Notes under the pieces: generated by a model
Told to the model about the DNA's origin: nothing
Database searches by the model: none
The model's input: only the letters and a program-made list of their open reading frames with translations
Program-made: the position numbers and the translations under genes
Part shown: piece after piece, positions 24,801 through 36,453 of the stretch
How the letters are laid out: every line of letters begins with the position of its first letter
Position numbering within the stretch: position 1 is the stretch's first letter
NCBI GenBank assembly: GCA_030762175.1
Contig: CM060834.1
Span: 24,664,001-24,728,000, forward strand
From: Metallyticus violacea
Taxonomy: Eukaryota; Arthropoda; Insecta; Mantodea; Metallyticidae
DNA: 64,000 nucleotides
Direction: 5' to 3'

Positions 24801-25800
24801 AGATGACTTCAAGGAAGTGTTGCTGTTGCAATTCACCTGATAACTTTTTTGTCACATTTATGAAGACTTTGAGTAAAGAAACATTACTGCCTTTATAAAG
24901 AAAGTGTACTGTGCATATTTTGGGATAAAGCTTGATTTGCACAAGCCATGGGCTGCACATAAGGTATGCTGTATATGTATGGAAGAACTCAGACAATGAT
25001 CTGTACTTAAGAAAAAAGCTTTTCATTTTGGAGATCTGATATAATGGATAGAATCCACAATTTACAGTACTGACTGTTACATCTGTTACGTCTGTTCCTA
25101 TAATATTCCAGCTTATAATCTTAAAAATATGAAAGAAATGGTTTATCCCAATGTTCGGTCATCAAGATGCCCTCTACCATCATTCCAGGATAAACTAGAA
25201 GTCATACTGATGAATATGAGAGATCTGACAAATTCTTCATGGTTACAGGCAGTAGAGCACCCTCAACTTTATTCACAGCCTTGTTAGAGATTTAGTTCTA
25301 ACAGCAGAACGGTTCTATAGGTTAATGGAAAGGAAAAGAATGGATTGGCTCTGATACATCTATCTCATGGTTCAGATATAGAGAAAGAAACTTTATACTT
25401 TTTTTCACAGAAAAATGATCTTGTTTACTTTTGTGGCATTATTGGACTGTTTAAGAAATTTAACATTTAATAAGATGTGAATAAATGGAGGCTTTTTATT
25501 GATTCATCTAAAAGAACCTTAAAGCAGCACTTCTTCATAATGGCAGCAAGTTTGCCTCAGTACCTATAGGACATTCTGTGCAAATGAAAGAATGTTATGA
25601 AAACTTGGCATTAATTCTCTCCAAACTGGAATACAATGATCATGCAGCAATTTAAAAGTAATTACTATGCTTCTTGGACAACAGAATGTTACACTAAATA
25701 CCCCTGTTTCATGAAGCAGAGGGAAAATGAAAAAAGGCATTAGCAGGGTCTGTAAAGGTAAATAAACATTGGGAGTTATTTTCTGATTAAAAGATGCATA
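24801..25800 (+). pseudogene. Relic of an uncharacterised repetitive arthropod protein family
   Basis: Starting at ATG 24801, the broken plus-strand reading gives a Cys-rich start (MTSRKCCCCNSPDNFF). It continues through pieces such as 'ISWFRYRERNF' and 'LFFTEK', then 'WRLFIDSSKRTLKQHFFIMA' in one frame, 'HNGSKFASVPIGHSVQMKEC' and 'YENLALILSKLEYNDH' in another. I recognise this order (Cys-rich N-terminus, 'EWRLFIDSSKxSLKAVLLHNG', 'VPVAHSVxMKExYENxxxLL', 'GDxKVxxxLLGQQxGYTKYPCFxC') from a multi-copy family of unnamed predicted proteins in arthropod genomes. I know of no assigned function. Numerous stops and frameshifts make this copy dead. Multi-copy behaviour suggests mobile-element origin, which is an inference. 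Confidence 0.6.
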
Positions 25801-26219
25801 TGATGCAATTTTTAGTTTTCTTTTTAAAGTATATGTTTTGATCATAATGTGAATTAATCTACTCTTTTCCCATGTTTTCAAAAATCTTATGTGATTGAGA
25901 AAAATGGTAGTTTTATTTAAATTCAGCACTCCTAATTACATAAAATTCAGATCAAATTTCACAAATGATTTTCAATTACTTCAATTTTGCAGACTTGTGT
26001 TTACCACTTGGTATAATTTTTTGTTCTTAGTAGAGTCTTATATTATTAGGTATAGAGTTAAGAAGGTAACTGTTGATTAAAATTTGTTTTAGTATACAGG
26101 AACTCCTTCCTTTTTAAGCTAAGAACTTAGCATTACCATTTCGAAGTTCTTCCAAAAATATCTCCACTTAAGAATCTTAATACTACACCTACTTGCATAT
26201 CTGAACCTGATATTTATGA

Positions 26220-27530
26220 GGTGCAGTTCATTAAGTTTCCGGCCCAACCATGTTAAATGGACGATAGAATAAAAATACAAGTTTCATTTTTCAACATAGC
26301 CTCCTTTTATATTATTTCAATGCATTTCTCACATCTCTGGATATTTCAATCCCCCTAAAAAGTCATACTTTGTAAAATACTGGAAATTGCATCCTTCAAC
26401 TCATAATTTGTGAATCTCCACCCATAAAGGTTTGATTTCAGTTTTGAAAACATCTATAATAAATAATAGCTGAGAGCAAGATCTGGGTTATACTGGATTA
26501 TCGGTTCTTGGAAACCACATCTGTTCATAGCAGCTGTGTGGACTGTGCATTGTCATGCAACAGACAAATCTTTCACTCAGTATTTCATGCCTATTTTCTT
26601 TGATGGCACTGTGCGATTGAACATTAACTCAGCATAGTACTTCTCAGTCATTGTTGTGTTCCTTTCTTGGAAGTATATCATCAAAATTCCTCTACAATGC
26701 CAAAAATTATTGCCATGATCTCATCTTTGCCTTACTAGGGGGTGCAATGCCCCTTTTCTACTACTCCATTGATTCCATTTTTGAAAGAGGTTCAAAGAAA
26801 AAGACTATAGTTTCATTTCCTGTGATGATGCGTTCCAATACTGCTCTCTGGTTACCATGGCACAGGTTCAAAAACTTCTGATGACATTCCATGTGCACTT
26901 GCATTAGAACTCTGAAAACAATTTAGGGCATCCCTCTTGATTTGATCTTGTGCATATGCACATGTTGATGAACAATGCGAAGCACAGTTGTTTTAAAGTC
27001 CCAACCTACCAGCCCTTTCTTTTGTCTTCAGATGCCTCTCTCTCAAACTTTCTCCTCAGCAAGGAAGATAATGTCATGGGTGGCAGAGGTTGTTAAGGTG
27101 CAGACTCATGAGCGGGAGGTCTGGGGTTCAAATCTGGCCAGGACTGTCCTCCCTGACTGAGGTTTTTTCCAGGTTTTCTTCAGTCCTCATAAATGGCAAA
27201 TGCCAGGGAGGTACCCTAAACTTATGCCTGGAAGGTTTCCTTCCTTAAAAAAATCCTTTCCCAATATATCATTTCATCTCATGTATCATCAGTGTCTACC
27301 ACCTGTGGTGCCTCAGTAGTAAAAATGGTCATTAAACACTATTCACAAAAAAAAAAAAAAAAAAAAAAAAAAGGGAGATGTTTTCTTGTATCAACACAGT
27401 CCCCGGCCTATCCTTGTGTGGGTCATTGTCAAGGCTCTCTCTCTTCAAATTAAATAACTTTGATTACTCCTTCACAGTGGAATATGGAGGGAAATTTCTC
27501 CCATACACATATAAATATCATTAAGTGAAA
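26220..27530 (-). pseudogene. Mariner relic, minus strand, split by a SINE
   Basis: Minus-strand pieces in order: 'HGNNFWHCRGILMIYFQERN' (near 26660-26720), then NTTMTEKYYAELM, 'HDNAQSTQLL' (near 26540, second Asp block), 'GFQEPIIQYNPDLALSYYLL' (near 26470, third Asp of the DD34D motif missing), and a C-terminal 'RRCEKCIEI' near 26320. The left end 'gttcattaagtttccggccc' resembles the terminal repeat of the mariner at 3991, so both probably belong to related lineages. The right end was not fixed. It is inactive. Confidence 0.72.
27074..27372 (+). repeat. SINE family A inside the mariner relic, CpG-decayed
   Basis: The full family A architecture ends in a long A-tail. Most positions that are CG in the left-hand copies read TG or CA here ('ggtggcagaggttgttaagg' for ggtggccgaggtcgttaagg; 'aaaatggtcattaaac' for aaaacgggcgttaaac). 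This is the pattern of 5-methylcytosine deamination. Confidence 0.9.
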
Positions 27531-30323
27531 GTCCCTTTTAGTTAGAAATTTAATCACTGATCAGAATTCAATTTTGAGCAGCAAACTAAATTCGACTTAA
27601 ATGCTTAAATGAGCTTCTCCAAGCAAATCAATGGTGTGGCTGGAAAGGAAATGCAGTGTTTACAATCTTGAAACATTTATCAGATACTATGTACACTCTT
27701 TGATAAAAAAAAAATTGAGTAATTGCCAGATTCTATGTCTTGATCGGAGAACTTTAGGGACTCTCGTAAATGCTGTATTCACAAGCGTATGCGGCAAGTT
27801 CACACTGCAATGGGCACTTTGCCTATAAGCATAATGATCATAATGATAAGCCTTTGGAAAGAGAATGTTAGGATAGAGTAGCATTGACAGAGCTGTTTAG
27901 AAGGTATTGCTCTTCTGTGTTCAAATCCCACACAACATTTTTGTTTTTTGTTATTATTGATTTCATAAAAGTATATGTAGAACATTATGTTGTCTTAATA
28001 TTATATTATATTTTAACATTTCATTTGAATTTTATGACAATACCTATGCCCACACAAAAATGTAACCACAAATTAATGTATTTTATAAATAACTAAATAA
28101 ATACATGAAAATAAACATTTATCTTCTAAATGAAAACACATAGAAATAAACAAATTAATATGAACCCTTAGCATGTACAGTTACCCTCATTCTTCAAGAT
28201 ATAGATAATATTCAATTTCTAGAGTAGTATGGATAAGAGGCTACAATATCTCAGGCTTCTCGAATTTATGCTCATAAACCATCGTCTATCCTTTGTACAT
28301 GTGCAGGGAATCTGTGTGTATAGCATATTGCATTTAGATAGAACAATATTGAAGGAAATATTATTAATATTCATTATGTTAACTTTAAAGCTTGCTATGT
28401 ATGGGAAACAATATTACGAAATTAATTTGTCATAGGTTTATTAAAAAAAGTACTTCATGCTGGGAGGCAAACCTGCCTCTTAACCATGGCATCACTGCAC
28501 ACTCTGCCACAGAATTAATGGAACACACATACTAGATAGCATCTTTAGTGCATACCATATAACACAATTGCTGCAGGGGCTACACAACTTTTGCTGATTA
28601 CCTTGTGAACCATGAGCTGTAAAGAGTAGGACTTAGAAGAATTTTGTGTTCAAGAGATAAGGATTCATTGTTGTGTTCACAACAATGAATCATAGCCATC
28701 TATGTCAATCTGGAAACTTATGGACAGCACTTCCTAGATATTGGTACACATAAACACTGCACAACATTTTACATTCTAAATGCTTTATTTCCAAAGATAA
28801 ATGGAAGACAATGAGTAACAAACCATGAGTGGGCAAATATATATTACAATAAAAGTCCAAAATGTTGAAAGTATACTCTATGTACAGTAAAGTAATGCTA
28901 TATACTGTAAGTCCAGAATGGAAAAAACAGAATTTTCCCTTAAGAAGTAACTGTTGGAATCAATCTCCAACTGTACATTGGTCCTGCAGATGAAAATTGG
29001 AGTCTAGCCAAGTACAAAAATTCAAGTGCTGAAGGTTGAATAAGATCAGATAAAAAAATATATTAATAAAAATAGCTTTAGTTTTTAAGACTAGATGTTT
29101 CAGGAACAACCTTAATTTCTGTGTAAAGAAAATAGCTGCAGCAAAAATAAACTGTAGTACTACAAAAGTTTAGTACAAAATTTCATACTGACCCTTATCT
29201 CAGTAGAATGTTCTATTCGCTACAATTTAAAATTAAAGTTTGCACAGATGCCAAAACTTTTAAGACAATTTCTCTTAAAATTCACATGTCAACAATATAA
29301 TTATATATTTTACAAGTGCTACACAATATTTTCCTTACAGACATTACTTGTGGTATAACTTGCATTCACAAGGGCACAGAATACAAAAATTGCAAAATTG
29401 TTACTTTATATGCTTAGTGTTTCAAATCATGAATATACATTAGTATATTTTCTGATAAAACAATGCAGAAAAATGCATTTTGATATATTGCTTTCATCAT
29501 CAAAATTGCTTTACTTTAGGTTTGGTATTACTATGTATACTTCTGCTTGAAAAACCTTTTTTTTAAATATGGAAGTCAATGAGTTTATGAAATTTGTATT
29601 ACATTTTTTCTAATTAGCACCTTACACAAAACATACACATTTAGAGTATTAATGGTATTAAACACTTCAAATATAAAAGTAAGAAATAAAATTAAAAATC
29701 TGAAGTTACTTGGTTTAAAGTAGAGCTGAAATTTATTCAATATTGCCCTTAAGTACAATGTGATCAAACTAAAGTAGTTCAATTTCAATTTCACACCTTA
29801 TTGCACAGCACTTTTTCAATATGTACTCTGAAAAAAGGCCGACTTGTATGAAATTATTTAAAAATAACAATAAATTTAAAATGCTGACTCTGCTATAAAA
29901 TATGCAGAATGGGCAATACAGCTGCTATTTTAAACAAATATCTTTTTCTTATAAAACTGTCATGTTATATTTCATACAAGATTAGTCGTGAACTCGTAAT
30001 GCCATAGAAAAATCTCTCTGCAATAAACAGACACAGCTTGCAGGCAGGGTAAATAGCCTCCATGCAGCTAAGGGTTGGATACAAGGGTTACCTGTCTGAA
30101 ATATCTTTGGCCATATATTCTGGCTGAACAGGTTTTGAAGGCAAGTATATTACAACAAAATTTGCATAGAAAAAAACAATTACTTCCAGAATAACTGAGT
30201 AACAGCTGCATTAACATAACATAGCACTTCTGAAATAAATCTTTGGAGACCTTTGTTTTCAGCAAATGGCTGGCAACTGAAGCTTCATGGGTGTGAATCC
30301 ATCTTGGTTCTGGGCGAGTTTAG
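27531..30323. other. CpG-poor non-coding sequence downstream of glycogenin
   Basis: No open frame has recognisable motifs and no RNA gene was seen. It could be intergenic or an extended 3' UTR or readthrough zone of the minus-strand glycogenin gene. The CpG depletion that characterises the gene body continues through it. Confidence 0.4.
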
Positions 30324-30329
30324 TTTATT
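30324..30329 (-). promoter_or_regulatory. Candidate poly(A) signal for the long glycogenin transcript
   Basis: The minus strand reads AATAAA about 460 bases after the stop codon of the Pro-rich tail exon (stop at 30789-30791). It is the first canonical hexamer I found in that direction. In AT-rich DNA such hexamers are common, so the 3' end is only a candidate. Confidence 0.35.
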
Positions 30330-30788
30330 GCATTTTCTGGGTACAATTTCAAGTTGTTTATCATGCAGCATATCAGTGCAAATCCATGAGAGGTCGTAGA
30401 TGCACTATTTTGCAAAACAGGGGAAACTGCCCAATTTTACATATGTAATTCTATGTAATTACAGTGTATAATTATCTTTTTGTCGACAGTCTTAAAACAT
30501 CTGAGGAATCACAAATTGGCACAAACATATTATAGAAATTTGATAGCAAATTACACTTTTAACGACCTCTAAGTATGCAAATATTTTACATGGTACAAAT
30601 TTTCAATTTACTTCATAAACTTTAAATATTATTCATAAATTTTTACCATCATTACCACAATACAGAATTTAATTACCTTTGCTGCTAACCCCAATATGTT
30701 CTGCTGCTTCTTGCTATGGAGAGACATCTCTAATGCCCTGCAGTTTAGGAATTCCTTGAGGAGCAGAGCTTGATCATTTGGGGATAGT

Positions 30789-33454
30789 TTACTTTTTACT
30801 TTTCTGCCCAGGTTTAGCACCTTTACCATGGGAGGATTGGGCAGGTTTACTTGCACTACCTGATTCAGATGCAGTGGAAGGACCTGTTCCCTTGTGGCCA
30901 CGTCTCTTGGGAGGGACGGGAGCCTGAGTGGATGTACCTTCTTCAGTTGGAGGAGTTGGGATTCCCTTGGGAGATTTAGACTTTGCTACTGGCTGTTCAG
31001 CTTTGAGCTTTGATTCTGCCCTTGCCTCAGAAACAGATTTAGATGGTTTTTCTGACATGGAACCAGAATCACTCTCAGATTTTAGTTCTGGAGTTGCAGG
31101 AGTAATGTCTGAAGTAATTTCTGTACTTGATTTAGCTGGAAGAGCTTTTACTTCTGAGGATGCAGGTTGGCCTTCTGGGGATGTAGGAACAGGAATACCC
31201 TTTGCCTTGGAAGAAGTTTCAACCTCTACTTTTGAAGACTTGGGAGCTGATGCAATTGGTGCCTCTGGGGACAAAGGAACTGATACAACTGGTGCATCTG
31301 GAGAAGAAGGAACTGGAGTAACTACTGCCTCTGGAGGTGGAAGGATAGGTGCAGCTTTTGTTTCTGGAGGTGCAGAAATTGGTTCAAATTTTGATTCTGG
31401 GGATGAAAGTGGTGGTGCAGCTTTCATTCCTGGAGGAGGAGAAACTGGTGTGGCTTTTGGTTCTGGAGATGAAATTGGTGTGGCCTTTGGTTCTGAAGGA
31501 GAAGGAACTGGTGCAGCTTTTGGTTCTGGAATTGGAGGAATTTCAGTTTTTGCTTCTGGAGAAGGAGGAACTGGTACAGCTTTTGCTTCTGGAGAAGGAG
31601 GAACTGGTACAGCTTTTGCTTCTGGAGTTGGAGGAGCTGGTGCAATTATTGCTTCTGGAGGAGAAACAGGTGCAGCCTTTGCTTTTGGAGTTTGAGGAAT
31701 TCCAGCTTTTGCCTCTGGAGTTGAAGGAACTGGTACAGCTTTTGCTTCTGGAGTTGGAGGAGCTAGTGCAATTATTGCTTCTGGAGGAGAAACAGGTGCA
31801 GCCTTTGCTTTTGGAGTTTGAGGAATTCCAGCTTTTGCCTCTGGAGTTGAAGGAACTGGTACAGCTTTTGCTTCTGGAGTTGGAGGAGCTGGTGCAATTA
31901 TTGCTTCTGGAGGAGAAACAGGTGCAGCCTTTGCTTCTGGAATTGAAGGGATTCCAGCTTTTCCTTCTGGAGTTGGAGGAGCAGGTGCAACTACTGCTTC
32001 TGGAGGATGAGGAACTGGTGTAACTTTTGCTTCTGGAGTTGGAGGAATTCCAGCTTTTGCTTTTGGAGTTGGAGGAGCTGGTGCAATTACTGCTTCTGGA
32101 AGAGAAACTGGTGCAGCTTTTGCTTCTGGAATTGAAGGAATTCCAGCTTTTGCTTCTGGAGTTGGAGGAGCAGGTGCAACTATTGCTTCTGGAGGAAGAG
32201 GAACTGGTGTAACTTTTGCTTCTGGAATTGAAGGAATTCCAGCTTTTGCTTCTGGAGTTGAAGGAATTCCAGCTTTTGCTTTTGGAGTTGAAGGAATTGG
32301 TACAGCTTTTGCTTCTGGAGTGGGAGGAGCTTTTGCTTCTGGAGAAGATGACATTGGTGCAACTTTTGCATCTGGAGTTGGAGGAGCTAGTGGAACTTTT
32401 GCTTCTGGAGGAGCAATTGGTACAGTTTTTGCTTCTGGTGGAGGAGGAGCTGGTACAACTTTTCCTTCTGGAGGAGTAAAAACTGGTGTGATTTTTGCTT
32501 CTGGTGGAGGAGGAGCTGGTGTAGATTTTGCTTCTGGAGTTAGAGAAGCTGGTGCTATTGCTTCTGGAGGAGAAGGAACTGCTTCTGAAGTTGGAAGAAC
32601 TCCAGCTTTTGCTTCTGAAGGAGGAAAAATTGGTGCAGTTTTTGTTTTTGGAGTTAGAGAAATTTCAGCTTTTGCCCCTGGAGCAGGAACTGGTGCAGCT
32701 TTTGGTTCTGGAGTTAGAGGAGCTGGTGCTGCTTCCAGGATTGGAGGTATTCCATCTTTTGCTTCTGGAGTTGGAGCAGTTTGTGCCATTTTTGGTTCTG
32801 GAGTTGAAGGACCTGATGCAACTTTTGTTTCTAGAGATGCAGAAACAGGTGCAGTCTTTTCTTCTTGGGAAGACATAACTGCTGTAACTGCTGCCTCTGG
32901 AGGTGGAGGAAGAGGTATAACTTTAGTCTCTGGATATGAAGGACTTGTGGTAACCTTTGTTTCTGACAGAGGCTTTATTTTTGGAGAGGGAGGTAATGGT
33001 ACAACTTTAGCTTCAGGAGGTGAAAATACGGGAACAGTAGTTACAGTATGAGTTACAGATTGTGGCAATCCTTGCAATTCATGGGAACTAACTATCGTTT
33101 CTTTGGAGGGTGACTGTGAAGAATCTTTCTTAAGTAGTTCAGGGCCTACTGGAGGTGTGCCAGGTGTCGGGGAATCAACAAGTAATGTTTTAGATTCTGA
33201 TTGGGGAATACTTGGTAATAACAATGGTGGTGAAGTTGGTGGTGTTGCTGCAATGATGGAAGGAGTTGGGGGAACTGCTGTATCTGCATCTTTTGCTACA
33301 GCCACTGGCATAGTTTCCAATTTTTTGCTCTGTGCCTCTATATGCTTTGAACTATCATCAATTTGTTTAGGAGGTGTTACTCTGGATTGAGTTTCTGGGA
33401 GATTTGTCTTAGGAAGTTTTGGTTCTGGCGCAGTCTGTGTGGATGGTACATCTT
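30789..33454 (-). CDS. Gyg: Glycogenin, alternative terminal exon encoding a Pro/Glu/Ala/Lys-repeat tail
   Basis: An open reading of 887 complete codons plus a stop, preceded by acceptor 'cattttttcactttcag' at 33455 and upward. The exon starts with two bases (AA) that complete a split codon. The preceding exon (36454-36805) ends in phase 1 with G, giving GAA (Glu), then DVPSTQTAPEP. Residues about 140-740 are a degenerate repeat of PPTPEAKAxPVP-like units, including GIPxxPEAKA and PPEAIIAPAPPTPEAKA. The C-terminus is Ser/Lys-rich and basic (VPPKRRGHKGTGP...GQKSKK). No globular domain is visible. The composition recalls PEVK-type and Pro/Ala-rich extensions of muscle proteins, so an extended, flexible filament- or glycogen-associated tail is plausible but unproven. 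Membership in glycogenin rests on phase, strand and position. An unrelated minus-strand gene is the main alternative. Confidence 0.65.
31676..31927 (-). repeat. 126-bp (42-codon) tandem repeat within the tail exon
   Basis: Two adjacent, almost identical 126-base units (31676-31801 and 31802-31927) can be read directly. Each encodes a 42-residue PEAK block containing GIPQTPKAKAAPVSPPEAII. The period is a multiple of 3, so copy-number change keeps the reading frame. Confidence 0.85.
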
Positions 33455-33665
33455 CTGAAAGTGAAAAAATGATAAGTATCATTGTATTTTATACATAAAT
33501 ATCTGGTATATTTTATTAAACAACATTTTCCTAAATTATGCAGTGCTTGAGATGAGATAGTATCTTAGGATATATCCTCAAATTTTCAGTAATGCTAATC
33601 TTTTTGGCACATTTTAAATCATTTAGAAGAAAAAAATTCTGAAAATCAGTTTCTTGTCCAGACTT

Positions 33666-33668
<3 letters not shown>

Positions 33669-33707
<39 letters not shown>
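33669..33707. repeat. (GA)n microsatellite
   Basis: A direct dinucleotide run lies about 215 bases beyond the acceptor of the Pro-rich exon, in the intron. Confidence 0.95.
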
Positions 33708-33710
<3 letters not shown>

Positions 33711-34244
33711 TATACGTTCTTCATAAAAACATTTAAACATGAGAGTATCCATTCTTGTACATTTTATCATACAAAGACAGAATATTTAAGAATATGTATA
33801 ATTGACTAAATAAATCTAGTTTACTAACATGCCGTTTATGGTCATCTGTACACTTAAACAATAAAAAAAATTAATATATTTGCAAATGCTATGAATGTGC
33901 AAGAAAATTGATATTGAAATGTGCTAAAGTGCAACTATGAGAAAAAAATACTCGGAGAAAGGATTTTTTTTGCAATGTTTGTGTCTATCTGAATAAGAAT
34001 TATCTTTGAAAGGCAAGAGCAAAACATCTTTGTAGAAAGCTCAGTGCTGTGGCTAAGCTGTTTGCCAAAGTGTTTGCAAGATAAGCACATTCCAAATTTA
34101 GTCCCAGTTAGTTCAAGGTTTTGGTAATTTTTCCCCTCACTCTAGAAAAATCTGCATTATCATTAACACTTTCAGTTGCTGGTTTGAAACATTAACTGTA
34201 TAAATAATATTTGTCCCTATTAACTATTGTATGAATCTTAACTT

Positions 34245-34526
34245 CTTTTTTGAGTCGTGTTTAACACCCATTTTTACTACTGAGACACCACAGGCAGTGG
34301 ACACTGATGATACATGAAATGAAATGATATATTGGGAAAGGATATTTTTTTAAGGAAGGAAACAATCCAGGCCTAAGTTTAAGGTATCTCCCCAGCATTT
34401 GCCATTATGAGGACTGAGGAAAACCTGGAAATAACCCCAGTCGGGGAGGACGGTCCTGCTGGGATTTGAAACCCAGACCTCCTACTCACGAATCTGTGCC
34501 TTAATGACCTCAGCCACCCGTGGTAG
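34245..34526 (-). repeat. SINE family A in glycogenin intron, CpG-decayed
   Basis: A full-length minus-strand copy. An imperfect 13-bp direct repeat (tgaatcttaactt / tgaatctctactt) at 34232-34244 and 34527-34539 is the likely target duplication. Most ancestral CG positions now read CA or TG ('gtttaacacccattttta' for gtttaacgcccgttttta). Confidence 0.9.
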
Positions 34527-36433
34527 TGAATCTCTACTTAAAGCTAAATTACTACTAATGGACAGAGGTAAAGCAGCCACAGCATTAGTGCTGCTCAATA
34601 AGAATGCATCAATTGTACAAAAGAAACAAGTAAAGTTTCAAACAGCAATGTTACCCGCAGTAAATACCAATTAGAGAGACAATTTAGGTTTATTGCCTCA
34701 CTTCAAGCACTGATTTCAAATTTAGACAACATTAAGTGTTAGATGAAAAAAAGGTTAGAGAAAAGGACATTGCCAAAGGAGAGAGAAAATAACATTAATT
34801 GATGCTGTGCAGCAAAAATGAAAGTATTAAGAGAGAGCATTGTTTCTACATTTTACACACTACTGCTGCTTGAAAACAGGAAGAAATGCAACAAACGCAG
34901 AAAAACTAAAGGCGTGATAAAAGTTTTAAAAGTGCTCTTAAGTAAGTGCAATTCACTAAAAGCTAAATATTATAAATTATCACAGGCTTTGGACTGATAC
35001 TCACCTCAGTTCACTTCATCCTGTGTGCAAGCATCCAGAGTATGCAAAACATAATTAAACACTCAAACACATGGAAAAAAAACAAGTAGCTAGGTTAAGC
35101 ATTATTAATTATAAATATAATTGAACTATTAATAAACCATAGCATATTTACTAAAAAAATTAGTTGACATTTTGCAAAATCAGTACAAATTGGGTATCTT
35201 AAATATCATTTACATGCCAATAATCATTACATAGATACGTTATTTTAGCTATTGCAACAATGAGTCTTTTGCTTCACAAATTCACTTGAAGTAGCAGAAA
35301 ATTCTTATTAATAAAAAAAAAACAAACAAATTGACAATTCTAATATGCTACAAAATAATAATGATTTACAGATGGAAACTGTATGTTAACTGCAAAATGA
35401 CTTAACAATGGCTTTAAGGTAACAGAACAGCTTTCTTTCTTTTCTTTTATTTTAGTACAGTATATATGCAGATTACTAATAAAGATGTATGTACATTTAT
35501 TTAACACCTAATGCAAAGTCAAAGCACTAAGATAAACCAAACTGCTAGAAAATAATAAGTAAAATGTAGCATGAAGAAATATTGAAACTTTATTTTAATT
35601 TTCTGTATTTTATTTATTAATTTCAGATTCACATAATGCTGGAATACAATTATAAAAGATAATGCAAACTATGAGGTTTATATATTAAAAATGAGATCAA
35701 TTTTAGGAAATATTTATAACAAAATTAATCTCACTGCAATATTAATTAAGACTTCTAGTCAGCAAAATTTGTCATCATAAGATTTAACTTCTGTTATAAT
35801 TATTGTTTATAACAACTACATTACCTCTTTATTCACATCATTCTGTGAAGTGCTTAATTTTATTTGCCTCAAATGATTATTGTTTATACCATTATCTTGC
35901 CAAAGGCAATCAAATAAATGCTGATGTACTGGCCAATGAACTGGCATTAATGTTGTTTGATGAGCAAAGTTCAGAAAAATATAAAAAAAGCTTTTTTTTT
36001 AGTTCTATTTATATAGGCTGTATTATGTAATTTATCTAACAAGTTCCAGTAAGAAAACTAACAAATATAGAAGTATCCAAAACCAGAGCATTAAATGAGA
36101 GTTTTGCGAATGCCAACTGATCTGCTTTACCAAATATTTGCCTTTAACAAAAATAAATGTCTAGTGAACTATTTAAAGATGCTAAAAAGTGTTTAAGCAA
36201 TTATTTTGTATAGTATTACTCAGTAACATTATTTGAAAAGTTTTTTGTTCAAATTAATATTATACAATTTCCATCCAATGATTAATAAATGACAATGTCA
36301 GCTGTACAATATGCCAATAAGTCAGTAAAACAACATTAACAAAGCAAAAGATTTGCATTTCTCACATTCTAAAGAGAAATGATGAACAGGCTCCAGAAGA
36401 TATGGTAGTAGTGGTAGTGTGGAAACTATAATT

Positions 36434-36453
36434 TCAAATTTCTTGATCCCCAC
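36434..36453 (-). CDS. Gyg: Alternative glycogenin C-terminus by intron retention
   Basis: Without splicing at the GTGGGG donor the last codons read G-D-Q-E-I and then TGA. It would produce a compact glycogenin ending soon after the synthase-binding motif, as in most animals. AATAAA hexamers on the minus strand occur near 35829-35834 and 35860. Whether this or the spliced form dominates cannot be told from sequence. Confidence 0.5.

Larger units (their letters stand above)
33455..36453 (-). other. Glycogenin last intron (retained in the short form)
   Basis: About 3.0 kb, with a GTGGGG donor at 36453 downward and a CAG acceptor at 33455-33457. It contains a GA microsatellite (33669-33707) and a SINE. 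The donor is weaker than consensus at +4, which fits optional use. If unspliced, translation adds a few codons and stops with TGA at 36434-36436. Confidence 0.55.

Noticed and set aside
25564..25929. Minus-strand 121-residue open frame
   Set aside because: Overlaps the plus-strand relic starting at 24801 and has no recognisable motif.
30928..33051. Long plus-strand open frames rich in Gly/Ala/Ser or Leu/Glu opposite the Pro-rich exon
   Set aside because: They are antisense reflections of the PEAK repeat. They are fragmented in several frames, have no splice context and no known motif, whereas the minus-strand frame is continuous and phase-matched to glycogenin.
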